Origin: Pseudoduganella lurida
GTDB taxonomy: Bacteria; Pseudomonadota; Gammaproteobacteria; Burkholderiales; Burkholderiaceae_D
Direction of reading: 5' to 3'
DNA length: 64,000 nt
Assembly: GCF_007830455.1 (NCBI RefSeq)
Contig: NZ_VLLB01000011.1
Coordinates: forward strand, 62,001 to 126,000
Shown: piece after piece, positions 33,967-42,682 of the stretch
How the letters are laid out: every line of letters starts with the position of its first letter
Position numbering within the stretch: the first letter of the stretch is position 1
Program-made: the position numbers and the translations under genes
Notes under the pieces: generated by a model
The model's database searches: none
What the model was told of the DNA's origin: nothing
The model's input: the letters and a program-made list of their open reading frames with translations, nothing else

Positions 33967-34272
33967 ATGGAAGTGTCCCACACCATCATCAACCTGATCA
34001 TCTTCGTGCTGGCCATCTATGTGGGCTACCACGTCGTGTGGAACGTGACGCCGGCGCTGCACACGCCGCTGATGGCCGTCACCAATGCGATCTCCGCGAT
34101 CGTGATCGTCGGCGCCATGCTGGCCGCCGCGCTGACCGATGGCCTGACCGGGCAGGTCGCCGGCACCATCGCCGTGGCGCTGGCGGCCGTGAATGTCTTC
34201 GGCGGCTTCCTCGTCACGCGCCGCATGCTGGAGATGTTCCGCAAGAAGGATAAAAAAGACGGAGGCAAATGA
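33967..34272 (+). CDS. pntAB: NAD(P) transhydrogenase alpha subunit, part 2 (PntAB)
   Basis: This 101-residue membrane protein has three helices (INLIIFVLAIYVGYHVVW; ISAIVIVGAMLAAAL; VAGTIAVALAAVNVFGGFLV) and a basic tail. It corresponds to the membrane part of the E. coli PntA. Its stop overlaps the pntB start by 4 nt (ATGA), so translation is coupled. Confidence 0.94.
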   Translation: MEVSHTIINLIIFVLAIYVGYHVVWNVTPALHTPLMAVTNAISAIVIVGAMLAAALTDGLTGQVAGTIAVALAAVNVFGGFLVTRRMLEMFRKKDKKDGGK

Positions 34273-35732
34273 TGGGCTTCATCTCCATGAACCTGGTGAC
34301 CTTGCTCTACCTGGTGGCGTCCGTGTGCTTCATCCAGGCCCTGAAGGGATTGTCATCACCGGCCACGGCACGGCGCGGCAATGCCTTCGGCATGGCGGGC
34401 ATGGCGATTGCGGCGCTGACGACGCTGGCGCTGATCGCCAAGCTGCAGGCGCAGGCGGCGCATGGCGGCTTCGGCTTGGCGCTGGTGGCGCTGGGTATCG
34501 TGGTTGGCGGGGCGATCGGCGCGTACCTGGCGAAGACCGTGGAGATGACGAAGATGCCGGAGCTGGTGGCGGCGATGCACTCGCTGATCGGCCTGGCCGC
34601 CGTCTGCATCGCCGTGGCCGCCGTGTCGGAGCCGCATGCGTTCGGCATCGCGGCGCCCGGCGAGCCGCTGCCGCTGGGGAACCGCATCGAGCTGTTCATC
34701 GGCACCTTCGTGGGCGCCATCACCTTCTCCGGTTCCGTCATCGCCTTCGGCAAGCTGGCCGGCAAGTACAAGTTCCGGCTGTTCCAGGGCGCGCCCGTGG
34801 TGTTCGCCGGCCAGCACGTGCTGAACCTGGTGCTGGCCGTGCTGATGGTCGGGCTGGGACTGGCGTTCGTCTTCGCCGGCGGCGTGGAACCGGCCTGGCC
34901 GCCGTTCATCGCGATGGCCGCGCTGGCGTTCGTGCTGGGCGTGCTGATCATCATCCCGATCGGCGGGGCGGACATGCCGGTGGTCGTCTCGATGCTGAAC
35001 AGTTATTCGGGCTGGGCCGCGGCGGGCATCGGCTTCTCGCTGAACAACGCGATGCTGATCATCGCCGGCTCGCTGGTGGGCTCGTCCGGCGCGATCCTGT
35101 CGTACATCATGTGCAAGGCGATGAACCGCTCGTTCTTCAACGTGATCCTGGGCGGCTTCGGAGGCGATGCTTCCGCTGCGGCGGCCGGCGGCGCGGCCGC
35201 TGCGCAGCGTCCCGTCAAGTCCGGCTCGGCGGACGATGCCGCTTTCCTGATGAGCAATGCGGAAAGCGTCATCATCGTGCCCGGCTACGGCCTGGCCGTG
35301 GCGCGCGCCCAGCATGCGCTGAAGGAGCTGGTGACCAAGCTCACGGAGCACGGCGTGAACGTGCGCTACGCGATCCACCCGGTGGCCGGCCGCATGCCGG
35401 GCCACATGAACGTGCTGCTGGCCGAGGCCGAGGTGCCGTACGACCAGGTGTTCGAGATGGAAGACATCAACGGCGACTTCGGCCAGGCCGACGTTGCGCT
35501 GATCCTGGGCGCCAACGACGTCGTCAACCCGGCCGCGAAGGACCCGAAATCGCCGATTGCCGGCATGCCGATCCTGGAAGCGTTCAAGGCCAAAACGGTG
35601 ATCGTCAACAAGCGCTCGATGGCCTCCGGCTACGCCGGCCTCGACAACGAGCTCTTCTACATGGACAAGACCATGATGGTCTTCGGCGACGCCAAGAAGA
35701 TCATCGAGGACATGGTCAAGGCCGCCGAGTAG
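34269..35732 (+). CDS. pntB: NAD(P) transhydrogenase beta subunit
   Basis: This 487-residue protein has about nine membrane helices in the N-terminal part (residues 1-275) and the NADP(H)-binding domain III after it. Domain III contains IVPGYGLAVARAQHALKE and the NDVVNPAAKDPKSPIAGMP loop. It forms the proton channel and NADPH site of the transhydrogenase. ATG codons occur at 34269 and 34272, and either could be used. The operon ends in a pair of palindromic repeats instead of a clear terminator. Confidence 0.95.
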   Translation: MMGFISMNLVTLLYLVASVCFIQALKGLSSPATARRGNAFGMAGMAIAALTTLALIAKLQAQAAHGGFGLALVALGIVVGGAIGAYLAKTVEMTKMPELVAAMHSLIGLAAVCIAVAAVSEPHAFGIAAPGEPLPLGNRIELFIGTFVGAITFSGSVIAFGKLAGKYKFRLFQGAPVVFAGQHVLNLVLAVLMVGLGLAFVFAGGVEPAWPPFIAMAALAFVLGVLIIIPIGGADMPVVVSMLNSYSGWAAAGIGFSLNNAMLIIAGSLVGSSGAILSYIMCKAMNRSFFNVILGGFGGDASAAAAGGAAAAQRPVKSGSADDAAFLMSNAESVIIVPGYGLAVARAQHALKELVTKLTEHGVNVRYAIHPVAGRMPGHMNVLLAEAEVPYDQVFEMEDINGDFGQADVALILGANDVVNPAAKDPKSPIAGMPILEAFKAKTVIVNKRSMASGYAGLDNELFYMDKTMMVFGDAKKIIEDMVKAAE

Positions 35733-35743
35733 CACTTCTACCG

Positions 35744-35877
35744 CCGAGTTCGTGTCCACTCCGGGGTCAGTCACCGAACGAGACACGAACACAGCAGTTG
35801 GCAACGTTATCAGGCGCCTTAAGGCCGAGCTCGTGTCAACTTTTGTGACTGACCCCGAAGTGGACACGGGCTCGGCC
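35744..35877. repeat. Inverted pair of GTGTC palindromes (REPIN-like)
   Basis: Unit 1 (about 35744-35795) has inner arms GTTCGTGTC/GACACGAAC around CCGGGGTCAGTCAC. Unit 2 (35823-35877) has arms GGCCGAGCTCGTGTC/GACACGGGCTCGGCC around GTGACTGACCCC, the inverse core. The pair lies between pntB and the LacI regulator. Confidence 0.85.
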
Positions 35878-35943
35878 GCGGCGCGCGGTGCCGGCCAAAT
35901 ATTCTTGTTCGCCGGCGGGGGAATCCTGTATCATTTCGGCAAA

Positions 35944-35957
35944 TGGGAACGTTTCCA
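35944..35957. promoter_or_regulatory. LacI-type operator before the regulator gene
   Basis: TGGGAACGTTTCCA is a near-palindrome with the central CG seen in many LacI/GalR operators, 61 bp before the regulator start. A similar site lies before the GH5 gene. Confidence 0.6.
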
Positions 35958-36017
35958 ATCGGGCGTTCCGGGGCATGCAGTATGCTGGCGGGATTATTTC
36001 CACGATAGGACAACGCA

Positions 36018-37040
36018 GTGGCAACGATCAAGGATGTCGCCCGGCTGGCGGGCGTGGGGCTGGGCACGGCCTCGCGCGTCGTCAGCGGCAAGGGCGCCGT
36101 GGCGCCGGCCACGCAGGACAAGGTGCGCAAGGCGATCGAGGAGCTGGGCTTCCGGCCGTCGCACGCGGCCCGTTCGCTGCTGTCCGGCTTCTCGCGCATG
36201 GTGGGCGTCTACATTCCCGTCCTGAAGGGCACGTTCTACACGCCGCTGCTCCAGCTGATCGATACCCAGCTGCGCGCCAACGGCCTGCACATGGTGGTGG
36301 CGTTCGGCGTGGGCGATGCGGATGCGCGGCGCCAGGCCGTCGAGGGCATCGAATTCCTCATCGAGCGGGGCTGCGACGGCATCATCTCGCTCAGTAATAT
36401 CCTGCAGGACGACGACGTCGCGGCGCTGGGCGAACGGGGTGCCAATATCGTTGTCGTCAACAACGCCGTCAGCGGGCTGGGCGAGCAGGCCTTCCAGGTG
36501 GACCACCGGCAGGGCGGCGCGCTGGCCGCCGCTGCGCTGCTGGAGCAGGGCCACCGCCGCATCGCCGTGATCTCGGGGCCGTCCGCCGCGCCGGACAACG
36601 TCGAGCGCATCGAAGGCTTCGTGGGCGAGCTGCAGCGCCGCGGCGTGGACACGCAGGGCATGTGGATCGCCGAAAGCGACTTCTCGCCGGAGGGCGGCTT
36701 CGCCGGCGCGAAGGAGCTGCTGGCCTCGGACTACCCGTTCACGGCGCTGTTCTGCGCCAACGACGAGATGGCCGTCGGCGCGCTGTCGCATTTCCAGGAG
36801 GCGGGCGTGGCGGTGCCGCAGCAGGTGTCCGTGCTGGGCTATGACGACACGCCGAGCGCCGAATTCTCCGCGCCGCGGCTGACCTCCGTGCATGTGCCCT
36901 GGCGCGACGTGGTGCTGGCCGGGATGAACGCGCTGCTGAACCGCTGCTATGGCGGCGAGCGTCCGGTGGTGCGGCGCTACCCGATCGGCATCACGCACCG
37001 TGCCTCGCTGGGACCGGCACGCAAGGAAGAGACGATTTAA
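36018..37040 (+). CDS. LacI-family transcriptional regulator
   Basis: This 340-residue repressor has an N-terminal helix-turn-helix (TIKDVARLAGVGLGTASRVV), a hinge helix (HAARSLLSG) and a periplasmic-binding-like sugar domain. A GTG start is used, with AGGA seven bases upstream. It is followed by its own terminator and the GH5-GH1-GH3 genes, so control of beta-glucan or cello-oligosaccharide use is the natural guess. Operators before itself and before GH5 support autoregulation plus local control. Confidence 0.9.
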   Translation: MATIKDVARLAGVGLGTASRVVSGKGAVAPATQDKVRKAIEELGFRPSHAARSLLSGFSRMVGVYIPVLKGTFYTPLLQLIDTQLRANGLHMVVAFGVGDADARRQAVEGIEFLIERGCDGIISLSNILQDDDVAALGERGANIVVVNNAVSGLGEQAFQVDHRQGGALAAAALLEQGHRRIAVISGPSAAPDNVERIEGFVGELQRRGVDTQGMWIAESDFSPEGGFAGAKELLASDYPFTALFCANDEMAVGALSHFQEAGVAVPQQVSVLGYDDTPSAEFSAPRLTSVHVPWRDVVLAGMNALLNRCYGGERPVVRRYPIGITHRASLGPARKEETI

Positions 37041-37047
37041 GGGGAAG

Positions 37048-37073
37048 GCGCGCCGGGGTGGCGCGCTTTTTTT
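37048..37073 (+). terminator. Terminator after the LacI regulator
   Basis: GCGCGCC/GGCGCGC stem, GGGGT loop and seven T residues, 8 bp after the stop. Confidence 0.9.
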
Positions 37074-37083
37074 GAAGTACCTG

Positions 37084-37097
37084 TGGAAAGCTTTCCA
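37084..37097. promoter_or_regulatory. LacI-type operator before GH5
   Basis: TGGAAAGCTTTCCA is a perfect 14-bp palindrome 11 bp before the probable GH5 start and next to its ribosome site. It resembles the site at 35944. Binding here would block initiation directly. The space between the terminator and this site leaves little room for a promoter. Confidence 0.65.
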
Positions 37098-37108
37098 TGG
37101 AGGAGACG

Positions 37109-37342
37109 ATGCAGAAACGACTGAAGGCGACAATGAGCGCTACAGCAAACAGTGGATGGGCCAAGCCGGCGGTGACGCACGCCACTGCGATGCAGAAACG
37201 ACTGAAGGCGACAATGATCGCTACAGCAAACAGTGGATGGGCCGAGCCAGCGGTGACGCACGCCACCGCGATGCAGAAACGACTGAAAGCGACAACGATC
37301 GCCGCGGCGCTGCAAAAAAAACTGATGGCGACAATGATCGCC
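37109..37342 (+). repeat. 81-bp in-frame tandem repeat at the start of the GH5 gene
   Basis: Copies begin at ATG 37109, 37190 and 37271. The first two are nearly identical over 81 bp. The third matches only the first 30 or so bases, and a further partial copy starts at 37310. Each full copy begins MQKRLKAT and includes ATANSGWA and PAVTHATA. Only the first has a ribosome site. Confidence 0.9.
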
Positions 37343-38635
37343 GCGGCAAGCAGCATGTTGACCATGCAGTCCACAGCGCAGGCGGCCACGCCGCCAGCGG
37401 CAGCAGCCCCGCTGCCCATGCTGCACGCCGAAGGCACCCGCTGGGTCGATGCGCAAGGCCGCCCGGCCACCCTGCGCGGCACCAACCTGGGCAACTGGCT
37501 GATCAACGAGTTCTGGATGATGGAGCTGGACAAGGCCGGCCCCGTCGACGACCAGTGCAAGCTCGAAGCCACGTTCGACCAGCGCTTCGGCTACGCGGAG
37601 CGCGAGCGCCTGTTCGGCGTCCTGCGCGACAACTGGATCACCCAGCGCGACTGGGACCTGATGCGCCGCCACGGCCTGAACGTGGTGCGCCTGCCGTTCA
37701 TCTACAGCGTGATCGAGGACGAGAAGAAGCCCCGCACCCTGCGCGCCGACGCATGGCGCTACCTGGACGACGCGATCGCCCAGGCCGAGCGCCGCGGCAT
37801 GTACGTGGTGCTGGACCTGCATGGCGCCGTGGGCAGCCAGGGCCATGAACACCACAGCGGCTGCGCCAACCGCAACCGGTTCTGGAGCGTGCCGGACTAC
37901 CAGGCCCGCACCGAGTGGCTGTGGCAGCAGATCGCCACCCGCTACCGGGACCGGAGCGCGGTGGCCGGCTACAGCGTGCTCAATGAACCGTGGGGCACCA
38001 CGCCGGAGAACATGGCCGCCGTCGTGCGCAGGCTGTACACGGCCATCCGCGCCGTCGATCCGAACCACGTGATCATCCTGCCCGGCCATGTGAAGAACGG
38101 CATCGAGTCGTACGGCAGGCCAGCCGAGCAGGGCCTGCGCAACGTGGCCTTCGAGATCCATCCCTATCCGGGCCACTTCGGCTGGGGCATGCCGGGCCTG
38201 AAGGTACACAAGGACTGGCTTACCTGCGCGCCCGGCGAGGGCGACACCGTCTGCAAATGGGACGAGCGCATGCGCCGCCTCGACGCGCCGCTGTTCCTGG
38301 GCGAGGTCCAGCCCTGGGCGCTGATGGGCCAGCGGCTGGGCGGCCAGGTGGCGCGTGCCTCGTTCGACACGTATGCGAAGTATGGCTGGGCCGCCACCGC
38401 GTGGTCCTGGAAGGTCGTCACGCAGGCGGGCGGGCAGGGCGACGGCAAGTGGGGCTTCGTCACCAACGCGCCGGGTGCGAAGGTGCCCGCCATCGACTTC
38501 GCCACGGCACCCAAGGCCGACATCGAAAACCTGTTCCGCTCGTTCGGCACGCAGCCCTACGAACTTCATCAACCGCTGCTGGACGCGCTCACCACCGCCA
38601 GCCCACGAGACATCCGCGACATCCATGGCAATTGA
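37109..38635 (+). CDS. Glycoside hydrolase family 5 (endo-beta-glucanase-like)
   Basis: This secreted or periplasmic GH5 enzyme has about 508 residues. The acid/base Glu lies in YSVLNEPWG and the nucleophile Glu in LFLGEVQPW, with the early motif LRGTNLGNWLINEF. It probably cuts beta-1,3 or beta-1,4 glucans. The start at 37109 follows GGAGGAG. The N-terminus is odd: a 27-residue block is repeated, then partly repeated again, and only the last part (MIAAASSMLTMQSTAQA) looks like a usable signal peptide. The gene is the first of the GH5-GH1-GH3 run, and its end overlaps the GH1 start by 11 nt. Confidence 0.88.
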   Translation: MQKRLKATMSATANSGWAKPAVTHATAMQKRLKATMIATANSGWAEPAVTHATAMQKRLKATTIAAALQKKLMATMIAAASSMLTMQSTAQAATPPAAAAPLPMLHAEGTRWVDAQGRPATLRGTNLGNWLINEFWMMELDKAGPVDDQCKLEATFDQRFGYAERERLFGVLRDNWITQRDWDLMRRHGLNVVRLPFIYSVIEDEKKPRTLRADAWRYLDDAIAQAERRGMYVVLDLHGAVGSQGHEHHSGCANRNRFWSVPDYQARTEWLWQQIATRYRDRSAVAGYSVLNEPWGTTPENMAAVVRRLYTAIRAVDPNHVIILPGHVKNGIESYGRPAEQGLRNVAFEIHPYPGHFGWGMPGLKVHKDWLTCAPGEGDTVCKWDERMRRLDAPLFLGEVQPWALMGQRLGGQVARASFDTYAKYGWAATAWSWKVVTQAGGQGDGKWGFVTNAPGAKVPAIDFATAPKADIENLFRSFGTQPYELHQPLLDALTTASPRDIRDIHGN

Positions 38636-39998
38636 TCAGAAAGCAGCGCAGAACGCAGCGCACAGCGCACTCACCCGCGGCGATTTTCCCGCCCGCTTCG
38701 CGTGGGGCACGTCCACGTCTTCCTACCAGATCGAAGGGGCGCGCCGCGCCGACGGCCGCGTCGATTCGATCTGGGACGTGTTCACCGGACAGCCGGGCCG
38801 CATCCGCGACGGTTCGAGCGGCGCCGTCGCCTGCGACCATTACCACCGCTGGCCGCAGGACCTGGACATCGCGCGCGACCTGGGCACCAACGCCTACCGC
38901 TTCTCGATCGCCTGGCCGCGCATCTTCGGCGACGGCTCCGCGCCGAACCAGAAGGGCCTGGACTTCTACGACCGCCTGGTCGACGGCATGCTGGAACGGG
39001 GCCTGCAGCCCTGGCCCACGCTGTACCACTGGGACCTGCCGCAGACCCTGCAGGATCGCGGCGGCTGGGTGGCGCGCAGCACCGTCTACGCGTTCGCGAA
39101 CTTCGTGGATGCCGTTACGCGCCGCCTCGGCGACCGCGTGCCGCAATGGATCACGCACAACGAGCCGTGGTGCACGGCGATGCACGGCTACATGGACGGC
39201 ATGCATGCGCCGGGCATCCGCGACCTGCCGTCCGCCCTGCAGGCCAGCCACCACGTGCTGCTGTCGCACGGCCTGGCGGTGCCCATCATCCGCGCCAACG
39301 TGAAGGACGCGCGCGCCGGCATCGCCCTCAGCCTGCACCCGATCCGCAGCGCCTCCGGCAGCGCCGAGGACATGGCCGCCGCGCACCGCCATGACGGCCT
39401 GCGCAACCGCTGGTTCCTCGATCCCCTGTTCGGCAAGGGCTATCCGCAGGACGTGCTGGCGGAACTGGAGCGCTTCGCGCCACGCATCGAGCCGGGCGAC
39501 CTGGAGGCGATCGCCGTGCCCACCGATTTCACCGGCGTGAACTACTACTTCCCCGAAGTGATCGCGCATGCGCCGGGCGAGGGGCCGCTCGATGGCCGCG
39601 TGGTACACAAGGCGGGTGTCGAGCGCACCGCGTTCGGCTGGGAAGTAGCACCGGAGGGCATGCTGCAGCTGCTGCGCCGCATCCATGCCGAGTACGGCCC
39701 GCGCGTGCTGTACGTGACGGAAAATGGCTCGACCTACGACGACGTGGTGCAGGATGGCGCCGTCCACGATGCGCAGCGCACCTCGTATTTGCAGCGGCAT
39801 CTGGCGGCGCTGAAGGAGGCGATCGACGTGGGCGTGCCGGTGGAGGGCTACTTCGCCTGGAGCCTGCTGGACAACTTCGAATGGGCCGAAGGCTACACGC
39901 GCCGCTTCGGCCTCACGCATGTGGATTTCGATACGCAGCAGCGGCTGCTGAAGGACAGCGGCAAGTGGTACCGTGGCTTCCTGCGCGGCCAGTCATAA
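38625..39998 (+). CDS. Glycoside hydrolase family 1 beta-glucosidase
   Basis: This 457-residue enzyme has GH1 signatures: FAWGTSTSSYQIEGA at the N-terminus, acid/base Glu in THNEPW and nucleophile Glu in VTENGS. The C-terminal substrate-binding motif is SLLDNFEWAEGY. There is no signal peptide, so it probably hydrolyses imported cello-oligosaccharides or laminari-oligosaccharides in the cytoplasm. Its start lies inside the end of the GH5 gene, giving translational coupling; GH3 follows 21 nt later with its own AAGGAG site. Confidence 0.94.
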   Translation: MAIDQKAAQNAAHSALTRGDFPARFAWGTSTSSYQIEGARRADGRVDSIWDVFTGQPGRIRDGSSGAVACDHYHRWPQDLDIARDLGTNAYRFSIAWPRIFGDGSAPNQKGLDFYDRLVDGMLERGLQPWPTLYHWDLPQTLQDRGGWVARSTVYAFANFVDAVTRRLGDRVPQWITHNEPWCTAMHGYMDGMHAPGIRDLPSALQASHHVLLSHGLAVPIIRANVKDARAGIALSLHPIRSASGSAEDMAAAHRHDGLRNRWFLDPLFGKGYPQDVLAELERFAPRIEPGDLEAIAVPTDFTGVNYYFPEVIAHAPGEGPLDGRVVHKAGVERTAFGWEVAPEGMLQLLRRIHAEYGPRVLYVTENGSTYDDVVQDGAVHDAQRTSYLQRHLAALKEAIDVGVPVEGYFAWSLLDNFEWAEGYTRRFGLTHVDFDTQQRLLKDSGKWYRGFLRGQS

Positions 39999-40019
39999 AA
40001 CAACAAGGAGACGAATCCA

Positions 40020-42500
40020 ATGAAGCAAAGCCTCACCCTCTTCGCCGTCGCGGCCCAGCTGCTCGCCGCCGGCGCCATTGCCGCCGCGCCCGCACGACCA
40101 CTGGCCGCCTGGCCGAAAGCGGCCAGCGCCATCGCGCCCGACGCGAAGCTGGAAGCGCGCGTCAGGCAGATCGTGGCCGGCATGACGCTGGAGCAGAAGA
40201 TCGGCCAGATGACGCAGCCGGAGATCAAGACGGCCACGCCGGACGATGTGCGCAAGTACTATCTGGGCTCGGTCCTGAACGGCGGCGGCAGCTGGCCGAA
40301 CGGGAACAAGCGCGCCACGCCGGCGGACTGGGTGAAGCTGGCGGATGCTTATTACGACGCGTCGATGGCCACCGATGCACGGTACAAGATCCCCGTCATC
40401 TGGGGCATCGACGCCATGCATGGCAACAGCAATGTGTTCGGTGCCACGCTGTTCCCGCATAACATCGGCCTGGGTGCCGCGCGCGATGCGAAGCGCGTCG
40501 GCGAGATGGCGCAGGCCACCGCGCAGGCCGTGCGCGCCACCGGCATCGACTGGGTGTTCGCGCCCACGCTGGCGGTGGTGCGGGACGACCGCTGGGGCCG
40601 CACCTACGAGAGCTTCTCGGAAGATCCGCAACTGGTGGCCGACTACGCCGGCGCCTACGTGAAGGGCCTGCAGGGCGCGTTCACCGATGCGAACGTGGTC
40701 GCCACCGCCAAGCACTTCATGGGCGACGGCGGCACGCATGAAGGGAAGGACCGCGGCGTGAACCAGTCCACCCAGGCCGAAATGATGAACATCCATGGCG
40801 CCGGCTACTATCCGGCGCTGGCGGCCGGCGCGCAGACGGTGATGGCCTCGTTCAACAGCTGGAACGACAAGGCGGCCGGCAAGGACTACGGCAAGATGCA
40901 CGGCAGCCGCGAGCTGCTCACCGGCGTGCTGAAGGAGAAGATGGGCTTCGACGGCTTCGTCGTCACGGACTGGAACGGCATCGGCGAAGTGCCGGGCTGC
41001 CGCAACGACAGCTGCCCGCAGGCGATCAACGCCGGCGTGGACATGGTGATGGTGCCGGAAGACTGGAAGGCCTTCATCGCCAACACGATCGCGCAGGTGA
41101 AGGATGGCACGATCCCCATGGCGCGCATCGACGATGCCGTCACGCGCATCCTGCGCGTCAAGCTGCGCGCGGACCTGAAGAAGCCTTCGTCGTCGCGCCA
41201 TGCCGGCAGGATGGCGTCGATGCAGTCGCGCGAGCTGGCCCGCACGCTGGTGCAGGAATCGCTGGTGCTGCTGAAGAACGATGGTGGCGTGCTGCCGCTG
41301 GCGCGCGACAAGAAGATCCTCGTCGTGGGCAAGAGTGCCGACAACCTGTCGAACCAGGCGGGCGGCTGGTCGCTCACCTGGCAGGGCACGGACAACCAGA
41401 ACGCGGACTTCCCGAACGCCGACACGATCCTGGCCGGTCTGCGCGACGCGGCACCGAACGTCATGTACAGCCTCGATGCGGCCGGCGTGAACGTGGCCGA
41501 CTACGATGCGGTGATCGCCGTGATCGGCGAGACGCCATATGCGGAAGGCGATGGCGACATCGGCCCGGCCGCCAACCTGCGCCACAGCGCGCGCTATCCG
41601 GAAGACCTGGCGCTGCTGAAGGCCGTGTCGGGCAAGGGCAAGCCGGTGGTGACCGTGTTCGTCGCCGGCCGTCCCCTGTATGCGAACGACCTGCTCAACC
41701 TGTCGGACAGTTTCGTGGCCGCCTGGCTGCCGGGCTCCGAAGGCAAGGGCGTGGCCGACGTGCTGCTGCGCGGCGCGGATGGCAAGGTCCATGCACCGTT
41801 CTCCGGCAAGCTGTCGTTCTCCTGGCCGAAGACGGTATGCCAGACGCCGCTGAACGTGGGCGACAGGAACTATGCGCCGCAGTTCGCGTACGGCTATGGC
41901 CTCACGTATGACAAGGCCGCGAAAGTCGGTCGCCTCGCCGAAGACGGCAACACGGCCGGCTGCGGCAAGACGAATGCCTTCCCCGTCTTCAACCAGTCCG
42001 ACCGCGGCACGTTCCCCCTGTACGTGCAGAGCGGCGGCGAACGCAAGGCGCTGGGCGCGGACCTGAACACGGTGCACACGCTGCCGACGCTGAAGGTCGT
42101 CACGGCGCAGGTCACCACGCAGCAGGATGCCAAGCAGGTCACGTGGACGGGCCCGGGCGCCATCGAAGCCCGCGCCGCCGCGCCGCGCGCATTGCCGGCC
42201 TGGGCGAGCAAGGATGGTGCGCTGACATTCGACACGATCGTCACCACCGCGCCGCAAGGGCCGGTGCAGGTGGGCTTCGGCAACGGCACGGTGGATGTCG
42301 CCAGCGAGTTCACGCGGCTGGTCGGCAAGGGCAAATCGACGGTGAAGATTCCGCTGTCGTGCTTCAAGGCTGCCGGTGCTGAGAAGCTCGACATGCCGTT
42401 CCGCGTCACCGCGCAGGGCGGGCTGGTGGCGGCGTTTGCCAATATCCAGGTGGTGGGCGGCGCGGCGAAGGATGCCGATGTCGTCAGCTGCCCGAAGTAA
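40020..42500 (+). CDS. Glycoside hydrolase family 3 exo-beta-glucosidase
   Basis: This 826-residue exported enzyme has a signal peptide ending AAGAIAAAP, an N-terminal barrel with the nucleophile Asp in FVVTDWNGIGE, and the substrate-binding KHFMGDGGTHEGKDRG motif. An alpha/beta sandwich domain follows, then an extra C-terminal beta domain (about 660-826) of a kind seen in 1,4-beta-glucan exohydrolases. It would release glucose from oligosaccharides in the periplasm. It is the third gene of the LacI-linked cluster. Confidence 0.93.
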   Translation: MKQSLTLFAVAAQLLAAGAIAAAPARPLAAWPKAASAIAPDAKLEARVRQIVAGMTLEQKIGQMTQPEIKTATPDDVRKYYLGSVLNGGGSWPNGNKRATPADWVKLADAYYDASMATDARYKIPVIWGIDAMHGNSNVFGATLFPHNIGLGAARDAKRVGEMAQATAQAVRATGIDWVFAPTLAVVRDDRWGRTYESFSEDPQLVADYAGAYVKGLQGAFTDANVVATAKHFMGDGGTHEGKDRGVNQSTQAEMMNIHGAGYYPALAAGAQTVMASFNSWNDKAAGKDYGKMHGSRELLTGVLKEKMGFDGFVVTDWNGIGEVPGCRNDSCPQAINAGVDMVMVPEDWKAFIANTIAQVKDGTIPMARIDDAVTRILRVKLRADLKKPSSSRHAGRMASMQSRELARTLVQESLVLLKNDGGVLPLARDKKILVVGKSADNLSNQAGGWSLTWQGTDNQNADFPNADTILAGLRDAAPNVMYSLDAAGVNVADYDAVIAVIGETPYAEGDGDIGPAANLRHSARYPEDLALLKAVSGKGKPVVTVFVAGRPLYANDLLNLSDSFVAAWLPGSEGKGVADVLLRGADGKVHAPFSGKLSFSWPKTVCQTPLNVGDRNYAPQFAYGYGLTYDKAAKVGRLAEDGNTAGCGKTNAFPVFNQSDRGTFPLYVQSGGERKALGADLNTVHTLPTLKVVTAQVTTQQDAKQVTWTGPGAIEARAAAPRALPAWASKDGALTFDTIVTTAPQGPVQVGFGNGTVDVASEFTRLVGKGKSTVKIPLSCFKAAGAEKLDMPFRVTAQGGLVAAFANIQVVGGAAKDADVVSCPK

Positions 42501-42514
42501 GCCGGGCAACATGC

Positions 42515-42673
42515 ACAGTCGAGCTCGTGTCACATAGGGTCAGTGTCACCTGGGGTCAGTGTCACCTGGGGTCAGGCACCCTGACACGAGCTCGACTGTA
42601 ACCTGCCCCAGAGCAGATCGGCTTTTTTAAGGATGAGTTCGTGTCACAGTGCCTGGCCCCATGTGACACGGGC
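42515..42673. repeat. Inverted pair of GTGTCA palindromes with an expanded core
   Basis: Unit 1 has perfect 18-bp arms (ACAGTCGAGCTCGTGTCA, 42515-42532, with inverse 42582-42599). Its core holds three tandem 16-bp copies of GTGTCACCTGGGGTCA (42527-42574). Unit 2 (42637-42673) is the single inverse form with arms GTTCGTGTCAC/GTGACACGGGC. The pair lies between the convergent GH3 and UbiH-type genes. Confidence 0.9.
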
Positions 42674-42682
42674 TGAGCTGTA

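Noticed and set aside
39993..42533. An 846-codon frame opposite GH3
   Set aside because: It covers the full GH3 gene in antisense; the GH3 motifs establish the real strand.
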